A DNA stretch of 64,000 bases from Craterostigma plantagineum (lineage: Eukaryota > Streptophyta > Magnoliopsida > Lamiales > Linderniaceae): assembly GCA_027422505.1 (NCBI GenBank), contig JAPQWV010000331.1, positions 124,001 through 188,000 of the forward strand, in the 5' to 3' direction. The position numbers and the translations under genes were made by a program. The notes under the pieces are model-generated. The model was not told where the DNA came from and did not search any database. It worked only from the letters and a program-made list of their open reading frames with translations. This document shows, one piece after another, positions 46,666 through 59,854 of this stretch (position 1 is the stretch's first letter; every line of letters starts with the position of its first letter).

Positions 46666-49600
46666 TCAGGGTGGCTTGGTGTCTAGGCTTGCTTTGGTGT
46701 TCTGGAGGTCCTTCAGCTCGCTGGTATTCTCTCCAGACGAGGTGTCCCTGAAAGGCACATAACAACGTAAAGCAGGAATATTAGTAGCACTAGGTTCTTC
46801 AAGGAATACCAAGTTCGCTTTGCCCATTTCCCCATCGTCGTAGAGTTTCAAGCGTTGCCCATTAACTGTGTGCTCGTCCTTCCTATTGATAAGGATTTGT
46901 ACAGCCCCGGATGGAAATACTTTCTGCACTATATAGGGGCCAACCCACTTACTCTTTAACTTCCCTGGAAAGAGACGTAGCCTCGAGTTGAATAGCAAGA
47001 CGCGATCGCCGACTTTGAACTCCCTTTTATGATCTTCTTGTCATGCCACTTCTTTGTACGCTCCTTATATAACTTGGCATTCCCGTACGATTGTTGACGA
47101 AACTCGTCCATCTCGTTCAGCTGGAGCAACCTATTTTTACCTGCTTCAGACAAATCAAAATTTAGCTTTTTTATAGCCCAATATGCACGGTGTTCTAATT
47201 CTACAGGTAAATGGCATGCTTTTCCAAAAACAAGACAAAACGGCGAAGTCCCTATCGGAGTTTTATATGCGGTGCGGTACGCCCATAGTGCGTCGTCTAA
47301 CTTCAAGGACCAATCTTTTCTTGAGGCGTTCACCGTCTTTTCCAAGATCTGCTTCAGCTCCCTATTCGAAACTTCTACCTGTCCACTAGTCTGAGGATGG
47401 TATGGGGTAGACACTTTATGCTTCACACCATACTTAGACAACAAATTAGCAAATAACTTATTACAGAAGTGAGTACCGCCATCACTAATTATTGCCCTAG
47501 GTGTACCAAAACGAGTAAAAATATGCTTCTTAAGAAATCGAATGACTACGCGTGCATCATTGGTCCTACATGCCTCTGCCTCTACCCATTTAGACACATA
47601 ATCTACTGCTACCAAGATATACTTATTTGAGCATGAGCTAGGAAAAGGTCCCATAAAATCAATGCCCCACACATCAAAGAGCTCTATTTCTAACATGATA
47701 TTCAAAGGCATTTCATGTTTTCGAGACATAGCACCCGTACGCTGACAACGATCACATGAGGTAACATAAGCATGCGCATCCTTAAACAAAGTAGGCCAAA
47801 ACAATCCCGATTGTAATACTTTAAATGCAGTCCTAGTGGGTCCATGGTGTCCACCCGTCAACCCCGCATGACAATGAGATAAAACTGAACTCACCTCTTC
47901 GGCGGGTATACATCGCCGGATTACCTGATCAGAACAGATCTTGTATAGGAATGGATCGTCCCACAGGTAGTGTTTCGCATCAGAGAGAAATTTCTTCTTC
48001 TGATGAAAACTCAAGCCTGAGGGAATCTCACCTGTAGCAGCATAATTCGCAAAATCCGCGTACCAAGGTAATGATGTATCGATTAAAGCATATAATTGTT
48101 CATCAGGAAAACATTCGTCAATAGGTAGCTCTTTATCCTGCTCATGCGAATTATCTAACCTAGATAAATGATCAGCTATCACATTCTCAACACCTTTCTT
48201 ATCACGAATCTCTAAGTCATACTCTTGAAGTAGTAAAATCCAGCGAATCAACCTAGGCTTAGCATCTTTCTTAGCAAATAAGTATCTAAGTGCAGCATGA
48301 TCAGTGTATATGATTACCTTATTCAACACTAGGTAAGAATGAAATTTATCTACTGCAAATACCACGGCTAGTAACTCTTTCTCAGTAGTAGCATAATTCC
48401 TCTGGGCATCGTCCAGAGTTTTACTAGCGTAGTAAATGACCTGAAATACCTTATCCTTGCGTTGTCCTAGAACCGCACCTACCGCACCATCGCTAGCATC
48501 GCACATCAGTATAAATGGGAGTGTCCAGTCTGGTGTGACCATCACTGGGGCCGTGGCGAGTTTCTCCTTTAAAGTTTGACAAGCCTGCAAACAATCATCA
48601 GTGAAGTTAAAAATAGCATCTTTAACAAGTAAATTAGATAAAGGCTTAGCTATTTTTGAAAAATCCTTTATGAAGCATCGGTAGAATCCTGCATGTCCCA
48701 AAAAGTTTCGAACCCCCTTCACTGACGTAGGTGGTGGCAACTGCTCAATCGCGTCAACCTTGGCTCGATCCACCTCAATTCCTTTATGCGATACCTTGTG
48801 CCCGAGAACTATACCTTCCTGTACCATAAAATGACACTTTTCCCAATTTAAGACAAGGTTAGTCTCTTCACACCGAGATAGAACAGATGCTAAATTATCA
48901 AGGCATGTATCAAATGTAGACCCAAATATAGAAAAATCATCCATAAATATTTCCATAAATTTCCCAACTATGTCATGGAAAATAGCAAGCATGCATCTCT
49001 GAAAAGTAGCTGGTGCATTACATAATCCAAATGGCATGCGTCTATATGCAAAAGTACCGTAAGGACAAGTAAAAGTCGTTTTTTCCTGATCTTCGGGTGC
49101 TATAGAAATCTGATTATAACCTGAGTAACCATCTAGAAAGCAGTAAAACTCATGTCCAGCTAGTCTTTCTAACATTTGATCAATAAAGGGGAGGGGAAAA
49201 TGATCCTTACGGGTGGCATCATTCAATTTTCTATAATCTATGCATACACGCCACCCTGTAACAGTTCTCGTGGGAATCAACTCATTAGAGGCATTCTTTA
49301 CAACGGTCATACCTCCCTTTTTAGGAACAACCTGGGTCGGACTAACCCACGCGCTATCAGAGATAGGGTAGATAATACCTGCGTCCAAAAGCTTAATTAC
49401 CTCCTTTTTCACTACTTCTTGCATCGCTGGGTTTAGGCGTCTCTGTGGTTGTGCGACCAGCTTGTAAGAATCTTCCATAAGAATCTTGTGCATGCAAACG
49501 GTCGGGCTTACCCCCTTGATGTTAGCAACCTTCCACGCGAATGCTCGTTTGTGTTCTCTTAGCACCCTCACTAGCTTTTCCTCCATTAGATCTGTCAAAG

Positions 49601-50429
49601 TGGAAGAAATAATCACGGGTAAAGTATCAAGAGCGCCAAGGTAAACATATTTGAGGTGACTAGGTAAAGGTTTAAGTTCTAAAATAGGAGGGTCCTCTAT
49701 TGACGGTCGAGGTTGTGTGGCTAATGATCGATCGAGCCGCTCTACTTTTGGCTTGGACGACCTCCGATAAGGTGGGTTTGCTTCTAAGCTTGCTACGGTA
49801 TCGGTCATCTCCTCGGACTCGTCTCCGACTAGGCACGCTTCCAAGTTTTCCTTATTCCTAAAAGTTTTCAAATGCTCTAGAGCACATGTGTCAATACTAT
49901 CAATATAGGAACAAGAATCATCATCAGGAGGGTGCTTCATTGCTTTATAAACATCAAATATAACTTTCTCATCCCCAACCTGTAGGATGAGCTTACCATT
50001 ACCAACATCAATAAGGGCTCTTGCCGTATTTAGAAACGGTCTTCCTAAAATAAGGGGCATGTCGGTGTCCTCTTCCATGTCTAGTACCACGAAATTGGCT
50101 GGGAAGTAGTGCTCTCCAACCTTCACTAGCACGTCCTCCAATACTCCTCGTGGGTATGTGATCGATCTATCCGCTAGTTGGAGGATCGTAGATGTAGGCT
50201 TTGGCTCACCAATCCCTAGCTTTTTTACAAGTGAAAAAGGTAATAAATTAATACTTGCTCCTAAATCACAAAGAACATTAGTAAATGATAATGAGCCAAT
50301 AGAGCAAGGAATAGAAAAACTCCCCCTATCTTTGAGCTTTGGTGGTAGCTTCTTTTGCAGCACTGCAGAGCATTCTTCGTTAAGGGCTATCGTGCCATAT
50401 TGCTCTAGCTTGTTCCGGTTTGATAGCAA
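46666..50429 (-). pseudogene. Athila pol (protease, RT, RNase H, integrase)
   Basis: A 1157-codon frame (46956-50429) shows aspartic protease ([11 protein letters not shown]), reverse transcriptase ([15 protein letters not shown] and the catalytic FMDDFSIFG), RNase H ([30 protein letters not shown]) and integrase with the HHCC finger ([12 protein letters not shown]...CDRCQ) and core ([23 protein letters not shown]). Close to the C-terminus the frame is lost at about 46990, and the conserved [15 protein letters not shown] segment is found in another frame (46666-46998). The order RT-RNase H-integrase is the Ty3 order. Confidence 0.9.
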
Positions 50430-52063
50430 CTCCTTGAAAAATTTGGCGTACTCGGAATCTGCAAAAGAGCTTCACAAAAAGGAATGTTAATTTCTAACTT
50501 CCTAAAAATATTAATAAAGCGCTCGAAGTGCTTATCCGGTTTTTCCCTTCGTAATGCAGCGGGATATGGAGGTCGAATCTTGACTGGTGGGAGTGGGTCG
50601 ACCTTCTTTTCCACCACGAGAGGATCTGGCTCGTCCTCGACTTCTTCGGCTAGCTGATCTTTCCTTTGGCCGTGATGAGCCGTGTCAGTGACCGTGATGT
50701 TGCTCCCATCATCGTTTCCCGTCTCTTTTGCTTCCTCCACTTCCTCAGCCTCATGAGTTGATTCTAGCGTCTTCCCACTCCTCAGCTTAATGGCCTTGAC
50801 GTACTCTCGAGGGTTCTTTTCGGTGTCGCTTGGGAGTGAGCCTGGTTTGCGATCTGACACTGTATGTGAGAGCTGTCCCATTTGCATTGTTAAGTCCTTT
50901 ATTGCAGCCCGCATATCATGGAAACCTTCCTGAACTCTCCCTTCTAGACCCTGGAGTCTCTCCTCCGTCTTGCGATTTTGATCGTCTTGAACCGCCGCCA
51001 TTTTCTCCAAGGCTATCTCCCAGTCGGCCTTTTGCTTTGTTGGTGGCTCAATTTGTTGATTCTGAACTCCTGGAGGCTTCAAGTAGTGCGAGTTGCCATA
51101 CGACAAATTAGGGTGGTTTCTCCAGTTCGAATCGTATGTGGTGGAGTATGCATTCCTTTGCCTATTGTGGATGTGATTGACCGTCTCAGGGTCCTGGGAG
51201 TGTATCTGGTCTAGCCTTTTATGTATGGCTTCAAGTTGCGCCTCCAACGAGCTACTTATCTCATGTACCCCAGCCGTCCGTCGGTCCAGATCATGCTCAG
51301 TATATCTCACTGGGTAGGCTGCGATTCGCTCGATGGCTTGGAGTGCTTCCTCGTCGCCTAACTCCATAAAATTTTGTGTGCACCCGCCATCGACGATTCT
51401 TTTATTTGGCGTGCTCAGGCCTAAAAAGAATAACTGCATCTGAACGCTCAGGGGTATGCTGTGGTTCGGGCATTGTCTCAGAAGGCTCTTGTATCTGCTC
51501 CATGCATCGCTCAGAGATTCGCCACCTTCTTGTTTGAAGTTTACTAGCTGGCTCCTAATTTCGCTGGTCCGTGACAGTGGGTAATATTTACCCAGAAAAC
51601 ACTCCACTAGTTGCTCTCAACTAGTGATAGATGCATGTGGCAATGATGAGAACCATTCAGACGCCTTACCTGTCAAAGAAAAGGGAAAAAATGTCAGTTT
51701 TATCACTTCCATAGAGACGCCTGGATACTTAATAGTTCTGCAGATTTGGGTAAATTTCAAAATATGTGAATTTGCGTCCTCGTTTGTAAGCCCATGAAAC
51801 TGTGCTGAACCCGTCACCATCTGGATAGTAACGGGTTTAATCTCAAAATGATTATTTGGTCCTGGCGGGATGGCAATCGGGTCGCTGTCATCGAAAATTC
51901 CTGGAAGCGCTCGACTTAGTAAAGTGGGCCGTGGCGGAACCATCTGTTCTTCCTCGTGTTCTTGATTATCCATTCTCAGTCTACGATTTCGATTGTTTCG
52001 CCGACACGTTGCTTCAATTTCTGCGTCAAATAGCAATGGTACGTTCCTCGAGCTCCGTGTCAT
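50405..52063 (-). pseudogene. Athila gag, with stop and frameshift
   Basis: MTRSSRNVPLLFDAEIE opens the protein. A retrotransposon gag domain follows (GKASEWFSSLP ... ECFLGKYYPLSRTSEIRSQL). One in-frame TGA at 51614-51616 splits the two halves. Near 50450 the frame slips by one base, so the sequence leading into protease continues in the pol frame. The remainder is charged linker. Confidence 0.88.
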
Positions 52064-52213
52064 GCACTAATACGAATTATCTGCAAAAGATGAAAAATCA
52101 GCGTAAGTGGAAAAATAGTAAAAATAATAATAATAATAAAATAATAATAATAAACGAGAAATAAAATGTCTAAATAAAACTCAGAATAAATCCTAAAATT
52201 AATAATATAGCTA

Positions 52214-52231
52214 TCCCCGGCAACGGCGCCA
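52214..52231 (-). other. Primer-binding site, tRNA-Asp
   Basis: Minus strand TGGCGCCGTTGCCGGGGA, the complement of the 3' end of plant tRNA-Asp, 6 bp from the LTR. Confidence 0.88.
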
Positions 52232-52237
52232 AAAACT

Positions 52238-53692
52238 TGACACGCTCAAATACTAGCAAGTGTACTAGGTCGTGCAAGTAGTATAAAACGGACGAAGTCC
52301 GAGTATCGATCCACGAAGATAGCTTGATTAACTCTAAGATAGTAAACCTAATTCTAATTTGACCAAGAGAATTTTTATAGTTTTAATGATTTAATTAAAT
52401 GAGATAAAAGCGCAAATAATAAAATAGACGCAAATAAAATAGATGAGATAAAAATCAATTTACGACGAGTGACCAAGGCACATGTTCAGCACAAATAATT
52501 CCTACGTCTTCATAAAATCTATCCTATCTAATCATCATGAATCTCAGTCAAGGTAAAATTTCCTAAGACAATCGCTACTCGTTTGTCCCGCAATAGCGAT
52601 CCTATGCGATAGAGAACCAACCCGTATATGTCTATAGGATTGTAGTTTCTACGCACGCATTAAATCTCTATGAAATTCCCCGAGCTTAAACGCTTTCGGC
52701 GCTTAAGGATTCGGAAACCACACATACGAAACCGAATTCCATCTCTGGTCGGTTTTACGTAGTGATGTTCGATGTTTATTGTTCTAACCGGTCTAATCAC
52801 TTTGTCCATCTCATAAACCAATCAAATAAACATGCATATGTTGATCAGGCATACACAAGCATTAAGCGCAAACATGGAACACATGACTCGATTCACACGA
52901 TCAAATAGGATAAGAAAATATTAATACGTAGTCATTATTCGGCCTATCATGGCCTTAATCACAAAATAATCTAAGCTATCATATTAATAAAATAGAAGCA
53001 TAAAACATTCAAAGACATAATAGAGAAATAATATAAAAACTTCGCTTTTGCGGCCGGAAATAATCGCGTCTGCTTCTTTTTTATTCCGCCGTCAAGCTCC
53101 TTCGCTGCTTTTTTATTTCTTCTTCTAAGCCGTCAGTTCAGTCTCTCTATTTGCTGTTGTGCGTGGTCTATTTATAGGGAGGGAAGCCGACTACGCTATA
53201 TTCATCATTCGATATCCTCGCATCTTCAAGATTTAATTTCCTTTTTTTTTAAATTCCAATCTTTGGACTGTAATCATTGTAGATTCCTTGACTTTTTCCT
53301 TGCTTAGGCACGCACGTGTATGCATATGTATTTCGCAACTAATATTTCGTCCTCTCACATGCTTCATTCTTGGTCAAATAATACCCACTTTCCTTGACTT
53401 GGTATTCACGTGATATGTCTCCAAATATAGGAAATCTGGTAAAATTGCTGACTCGCCACAATTCTTCTGAAAGTTACAAAAGAGCCCCCAACTACTAAAG
53501 GCATATGCATGGTAGCATGGTTGATAGTCCTTTACTTATGTCGAATCTTCACGCTTTGATCAATTTCGCTCCAATATCTATCAAACAAGAGATATGCATA
53601 TAAGCGTGGGATATCCAATTATATTCGAACGAATAATGGTCGAAAATTCACTTTTACGGGGTATAAATATAACGTAAAATCCTAACTTATCA
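52238..53692 (-). repeat. Athila 5' LTR
   Basis: Near-identical to 43485-44940, next to the primer-binding site, so it is the 5' LTR of the minus-strand element. Confidence 0.92.
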
Positions 53693-56460
53693 CCGCTCGC
53701 ACGGCACGGAAAAGGTACTACAACCGACCGAGTTATGGTACTACGAGAGCACACTCTATGATACCACAATCATCCAAGGTTAGGTACCACAAAAGTGTAC
53801 GTAATGGTACGACAAATTAGATTTTGCGTACTTCGAAGCCGCTCGCACGGCACGGAAAAGGTACTACAAACGACCTAGATATGGTACTATGAGAGCACAG
53901 TCCATGATACCACAATTATCCACGGTTAGGTACCACAAATGTCGACGTAATGGTACGACAAATTAGATTTGGCGTACTTCGAAGCCGCTCGCAAGTTTCG
54001 GATTAGGTACTACAAACGACCTAGTTATGGTTCTACTAGAGCACATTTTGTGATACCACAATTATCTACGGTTAGGTACTTCAAATGTCTACTTACTGGT
54101 ACCACAAATTAGATTTGGCATATATCGACGTCGTTCGGGTTATTTTTTGGTCAGTTAGTACTTTACCGTAGTTAATCATAGTAATTTGATCAATTGGTAT
54201 CGAAGTTGGTGTGTTGAAGATTAGACTCAAGGATAGCTAATGCCAACTTTCTTTTCACTCAATTGATGCTAGTAACAATATCTTACCACATAGTCAACAT
54301 TTAACGTTGATTTATATTTAATTTTTGTTCTTTGCCATATTATGTAAGCTCTAGGTCCTTAATGCTCAAGATTCTACGTGCTTTCGACAATCGAACGAAG
54401 GGGCACCGAAAAGGTACTACAGAGTACCTAAATATGGTACTATAGAAACGTAAGGGATGGTACTGCAATGATCCATAAGTAGGTACAACAAATGTCTACG
54501 TAATGGTACGACAAATTAGATTTGGCGTACTTCGAAGCCGCTCGCACGGCACGGAAAAGGTACTACAACCGACCGAGTTATGGTACTACGAGAGCACACT
54601 CTATGATACCACAATTATCCAAGGTTAGGTACCACAAAAGTCTACGTAATGGTACGACAAATTAGATTTGGCATACTTCGAAGCCGCTCGCACGGCACGG
54701 AAAAGGTACTACAAACGACCTAGATATGGTACTACGATAGCACATTTCATGATACCACAATTATCCATGGTTAGGTACCACAAACGTCGACGTAATGGTA
54801 CGACAAATTAGATTTGGCGTACTCCGAAGCCACTCGCACGTTTCGGAAAAGGTACTACAAACGACCTAGTAATGGTACTACGAGAGCACATTATACGATA
54901 CTACAATTATCCACGGTTAGGTACCACAAATGTCTACGTAATAGTACGACAAATTAGATTTGGCGTACTTCGAAGCCGCTCGCACGGCACAGAAAAGGTA
55001 CTACAAACGACGTAGTTATGGTACAACGGAGGAAAGTTTATGATACCACAATTATCCATGGTTAGGTACCACAAACGTCTACGTAATGGTACGACAAATT
55101 AGATTTGGCGTACTTCGAAGCCGCTCGCACGTTTCGGAAAAGGTACTACAAACGACCTAGCGGGTGCATAATTTATAATACCACAATTATCAACGATTAG
55201 GTACTGTAAATGTCTACAACCGACCGAGATGGTACCTCGATATCACACTCTATGATACCATAATCATCCAAGGCTAGGTACCACAAAGGTCTACGTAATG
55301 GTACGACAAATTAGATTTGGCGTACTTCGAAGCCGCTCGCACGGCACAGAAAAGGTACTACAAACGACGCATTTATGGTACTACGAGAGCTCATTCTATG
55401 GTACTGCAATGGACCAAGGTTAGGTACTACAAATCGTACGACAAATTGGATTGGGCGTACTTCGAAGCCGCTCGCACGGCACGGAAATGGTACTACAAAC
55501 GACCTAGTTATGGTACTACGGGTGCATAATTTATGATATTACAATTATCCACGATTAGGTACTGTAAATGTCTACTTACCGGTACCACAAATTGGATTGG
55601 GCTTACTTCGAAGCCGCTCGCACTGCACGGAGAAGGTACTGCAAACGACCCATTTATGGTACTACGAGAGCTCATTTTATGGTACTGCAATGGACCAAGG
55701 TTAGGTACTACAAATCGTACGACAAATTGGATTGGGCGTACTTCGAAGCCGCTCGCACGGCACGGAAATGGTACTACAAAAGACCTAGTTATGGTACTAC
55801 GAAAGCATAAATTATGATACCACAATAATCCACGGTTAGGTACCACAAATATCTATGTAATGCTACGACAAATTAGATTTGGCGTACTTCGAAGCCGCTC
55901 GCACGGCACAGAAAAGGTACTACAAACGACCCATTTATGGTACTACGAGAGCTCATTCTATGGTACTTCAATGGACCAAGTTTAGGTACTACAAATCGTA
56001 CGACAAATTGGATTGCGCGTACTTCGAAGCTGCTCGCACGGCACGGAAATGGTACTACAAACGACCTAGTTATGGTACTACGGGTTCATAATTTATGATA
56101 CTACAAATATCCACGATTAGGTACTGTAAAAGTCTACATAATGGTACGACAAATTAGATTTGGCGTACTTCGAAGCCGCTCGCACGGCACAGAAAAGGTA
56201 CTACAAACGACCCATTTATGGTACTACGAGAGCTCAGTCTATGGTACTGCAATGGACCAAGGTTAGGTACTACAAATCGTATGACAAATTGGATTGGGCG
56301 TACCGTATGGTACAACAACCGATCCAATTTAGGTACTACAAATGGCTCCGTATTGGTACCACAAATTATATTTGGTATTTAAAGATACTACACACATCCT
56401 GAGTATGGTACTATAATAGAGAAACTTAGGTACTACCTTCTAGTAATATTGGTACTGCAT
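53693..56460 (+). repeat. GGTAC tandem array, right part (146-bp unit)
   Basis: The marker GCGTACTTCGAAGCCGCTCG begins successive units at about 53826, 53972, 54525, 54671, 54817, 54963, 55108, mostly 146 bp apart. Within a unit the motif GGTACYACRA starts every 23 bp for four or five steps, followed by a 54-bp segment. A non-repetitive island lies at about 54130-54390. Later units vary (135 and 212 bp). The small ORFs here with MAYFEAARTA-type peptides are simply translations of the repeat. Confidence 0.88.
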
Positions 56461-56463
56461 AGA

Positions 56464-56628
56464 TGTTTGTTCAGGTACTACAAAACCTACAGATGCCAAA
56501 AACATACACAAGTCACATCCTATCAATATCAAGAGCATCTCAGTCTGTTTGTTCAGGTACTACAAAACCTACAGATGCCAAAAACATAAACAAGTCACAT
56601 CCTAAGAGGATCAAAAGCATCTCAGTCT
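56464..56628 (+). repeat. 82-bp tandem duplication
   Basis: TGTTTGTTCAGGTACTACAA begins at 56464 and again at 56546; both units run through GATGCCAAAAACATA to CATCTCAGTC. Confidence 0.8.
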
Positions 56629-56645
56629 CAAAACACAGGCAAACA

Positions 56646-59281
56646 TCACTCAAACAAGTGGAGCATGCAACTAAGATCATCCTTAAGTATCGTGGCAGCC
56701 ATGAAGCCACGATACAGTCCGACGTCAACCTCGTCAAGGTACCTCCCACGAGCTACAGGTCCAACGATATATCGATCCATGGACATTGCAGTATGCACGC
56801 CGCAATCAACGCCATCCGGATTCTGCTGCCTCGTGGACTCAAACTCTGGCATGATTGACTTTGCCTTATAGTCCCACTTGTATGTCCAGTAGGTCGACAG
56901 AAAACGGGCCTGTACAATATACCTCTCGTTAAGAACATGACATAAAGCATTTAATTCACAAAAATTCAAACTTACAAATGATCAAGTCGCCCATTTCATG
57001 TGATTGTCCTTCAGCGAATCTCGTACGTAAAACCGTCTTTCCCCCAACTTGTAGATCAACACAGCCCAATGATTTCTCATGTATATAGGGGATATGATGT
57101 AGTGTAGGGTTCCCAAGGCAACATCATCAATCTTATCCAACCAGGCCACCGCGCTGTCGGAAAGTGACTCCACAATCTCTCCAATCGTGTTCATGTTTAC
57201 CTTCGCGGTCTTCGTTATGTTTATCACCTTCGCGAAGACTCTACCTGGACGAAGGACGGGATCACGAACGAACGAGGTCTGTCTTCGGGATTGCCTCCAA
57301 AACATTGGAGACAATCGCCGAACGCATCTATCACGGGAGACGATATCAAGCCACCGTAGAGCAACATATAGAAAGCTTCGGGATTAACCTCACAAAGGTC
57401 GTTCTGCCAAACCATTAACCTTGCAACAGCCCAATAAGAATTAAAACACATTAATTAAAGGCAACATATTTAAAAAGGCACTTAACAACACTGACACTTA
57501 AATTAAACGTACCCAATCTTCCTCGCCTCTATGTACGTGTTGATGCAATCTCTCTGTTCGGTTTGCAACTTCTCTTTCCCAGCGTAGTCCGTACGACCCA
57601 TGTAACTCTCATACCAGTCAATGGGAGCCTCCTCATCTGATCCTTGCTCGCCTATTTCAACTACTTGAGCTGGTGCTTTCGCCGTCTTCCTTTTTTTCTT
57701 CGGCGCCGTAATATCGGAGGATCCTGGCAGTAAACTCATAATCCCGCTTCTTCTTTCTATCTTCACGGCCTCTCACTGTTCGTGCTATCGATGATGCCGC
57801 TGACAGTGCCACAGGCATTGGCTCGAGTTCAACTTTATTCAAATCAGCAAGGACGATTGCCACTGTCTCATCAGCCTGTGCCTGCGCCTTCGCCGCCTCA
57901 TCAGCCACCCCAGCCTGTCCAACCTCAGCCACCTTTGCGACCTCATCCTCCCTTGCAACCTCAGCCTCCTCCTTTTCAACCTCAGCCATCTCATCCCAGC
58001 CCTCACCAACACCACCCCCACCGTCTAAATCAAACGATGCACCAATCTCATCATCACCTCTAGACTTTCCATCGTCACCCTCAGCCTCAGCCTCCTCTGT
58101 CGCTCCCCGAATCCTCGCTCTCAACTTTTCAATTACATCATTTTTTCCCGTATGCCTCCAACTGTTCAACACGTGCTCTCAGATCATTCTTCAGTTTCGA
58201 ACGTATCTCATCCTCTTGACCTTGTTCCCCTCCAATTACCTAAAGAAAACAAATATTGTTAATATTAAGAAACATAAAAGAAAGCGCTATTTGAGAACCC
58301 ATGTTATATACCATTGGCATTTGCGCAATTGGTTCCACAAACTTCATCTCGTTTCTTCGAGGGATAATCGGAAGAACACTGGTAATTTCAGCTAGTTCTG
58401 TCTCCGCAATCCTACTATCACTTGGAACATAACGGAATTCCCAATTGAACCATCGTGGGAACATATAGGGATGCCTCTTTCGTGCCAACGAAGGCACATG
58501 CTCATACACCCACATCTATAAACACGAACGCACACATTAGAATTATAGGAAGAGCACAAAATACAAGATGAAATAACAAATAAATAAAGTAACTTACCAT
58601 CAATCCAATAGTGCAACCACTGATCGTCACATTCGATCCCTCATTTTCAAAGGCAGCGGCAATTTTCATCTCCTCCAACAGAAAATTATGCACGGCCGCT
58701 CCCCAAGCATATTCTCCAAGACCCTCTAGATCGTCCACGTATACATTAACAAAAGATGGGTTTTTCGAATTACACATCGGAAAAAGTACACAATTAAATA
58801 AGAGAAGAATGACAGCATGAACAAAATCCTCAACACTCTCCTTCTCCTCCTCACCAACTAAAGACTTCAACAACTTCATTATACTTTTTCGTGTTACATT
58901 GCCATTTTTCCCATCAAAATGGCGTTCAACGATTGACGCCATAAATTTACTATCCGGATCAACGGGTTGCCCTAAATGGTGCAACCCCATCACCAAATTA
59001 AACTCCTGGGGTGAGAATATAACGTCTATATCCTCACCGAACCGAAAACTGTTCTCTTCCATTTTATAGCGCCTCAATAATGCCACAATTCTTGTAAAAG
59101 ATTGTGACATCTTCGGCATCTCCAAGAAACTGTAGAATGGAGTTTGCTTTAACAGTTTTTTGTGTTCCTCCTTCAGCCCTAATTCAATTATCGTCTCTCT
59201 AAAAAGGTTGGGATGACACTGTGATGTCATCTCGTAATTATTTCTTCTTGAGCCGGAGGATTTTTTCGACTTCCGTGCCAT
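56646..59281 (-). pseudogene. MULE-borne DUF1985/Ulp1 peptidase gene, frameshifted
   Basis: Exon 1 (58598-59281, 228 codons from MARKSKKSSGSRRNN) carries the DUF1985-like domain (FSPQEFNLVMGLHHLGQPVD). Exon 2 (58312-58515) follows with good splice sites. A Glu/Ala-rich linker (57500-58240) breaks frame at an A-run near 58145 and again near 57765. The C48 peptidase part retains a full triad: His in RNHWAVLIY (about 57080), Asp in RFYVRDSL, and Gln/Cys in QNPDGVDCGVHT (Cys codon 56802-56804). A TGA follows MKWAT near 56985, and another shift lies near 57250. Ulp1 fold proteins cleave SUMO; the role of MULE-borne copies is unknown. The catalytic residues survive but the reading frame does not. 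Confidence 0.78.
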
Positions 59282-59854
59282 TTCTACACGCGACAACAAC
59301 GAGAGAATCAAATAATAAACTTACGGTACCATTAACTATGTAATACCAAAAACCACATACAAGCACCAATTCAATCATATTACCAAAAAACAACCAAGAC
59401 TACCAAGGTGTCAGAAATGCAGTACCTTACATCGCACAGTGAAATTAGAAGCTAACAAACTCTAATTTCAGTGATACCAACTTCCCCAAATCGAAAAACG
59501 AAATAATGAAACCCTAATTTTGCCATAAACCCCAAATTCGAGCCGAAATCAACAATTAAACACAGCCCGACATGAAATCTTTCAAGGAATGCAACTATGA
59601 AAGCCCTAATCTCTATAACACAAAATGCCACAAAAAAACGAAAAAATTAAAGTCGAACGAAGATGTGAAGCGGCCGTACCGTTGAGGTGATGCGTGAAGC
59701 CCTAATATCTGGTTCGCGGCTCGTTGTGGAGGCGAAGCTGGGCCCACTGCTCTATATTGTCGCGTCGTCGTCTGCTTTTCGTTCCTCGTTGTCTGCTTTC
59801 GTTCTTCGTCGTCCTCTCAGTATATGAGTTCAGTTGGTTATTTTGCAATATTAA
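59282..59854. other. MULE right interior
   Basis: Non-coding DNA upstream of the Ulp1-type gene, probably its promoter and leader. No other gene is seen. Confidence 0.5.

Larger units (their letters stand above)
43485..53692 (-). mobile_element. Athila-lineage Ty3 retrotransposon, broken
   Basis: 10,208 bp on the minus strand. The LTRs (43485-44940 and 52238-53692, about 1455 bp) differ by roughly ten substitutions and a few indels by eye, under 1%. The primer-binding site is complementary to tRNA-Asp, as in Athila/Tat elements. The flanks CTGCT (43480-43484) and CCGCT (53693-53697) form a 5-bp duplication with one mismatch, and joining them restores the array sequence. Gag and pol are long but carry one stop and two frameshifts. 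No env-like ORF is found. Confidence 0.92.

Noticed and set aside
52214..52231. Possible tRNA-Asp gene fragment
   Set aside because: Only the 18-bp complement of the tRNA 3' end is present, at the exact primer-binding position beside the LTR.
55317..56402. A family of small ORFs encoding MAYFEAARTA... peptides
   Set aside because: They are one translation frame of the tandem repeat, in-frame by chance, without start context or conservation beyond the repeat.
53693..56460. Regular 23-bp repeats that look CRISPR-like
   Set aside because: The intervals are not unique spacers; neighbouring units repeat the same intervals at 146 bp, and the array lies in a plant MULE.
57782..58063. Pro/Gln/His-rich ORF on the plus strand
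   Set aside because: Antisense of the Glu/Ala-rich linker of the Ulp1-type gene.
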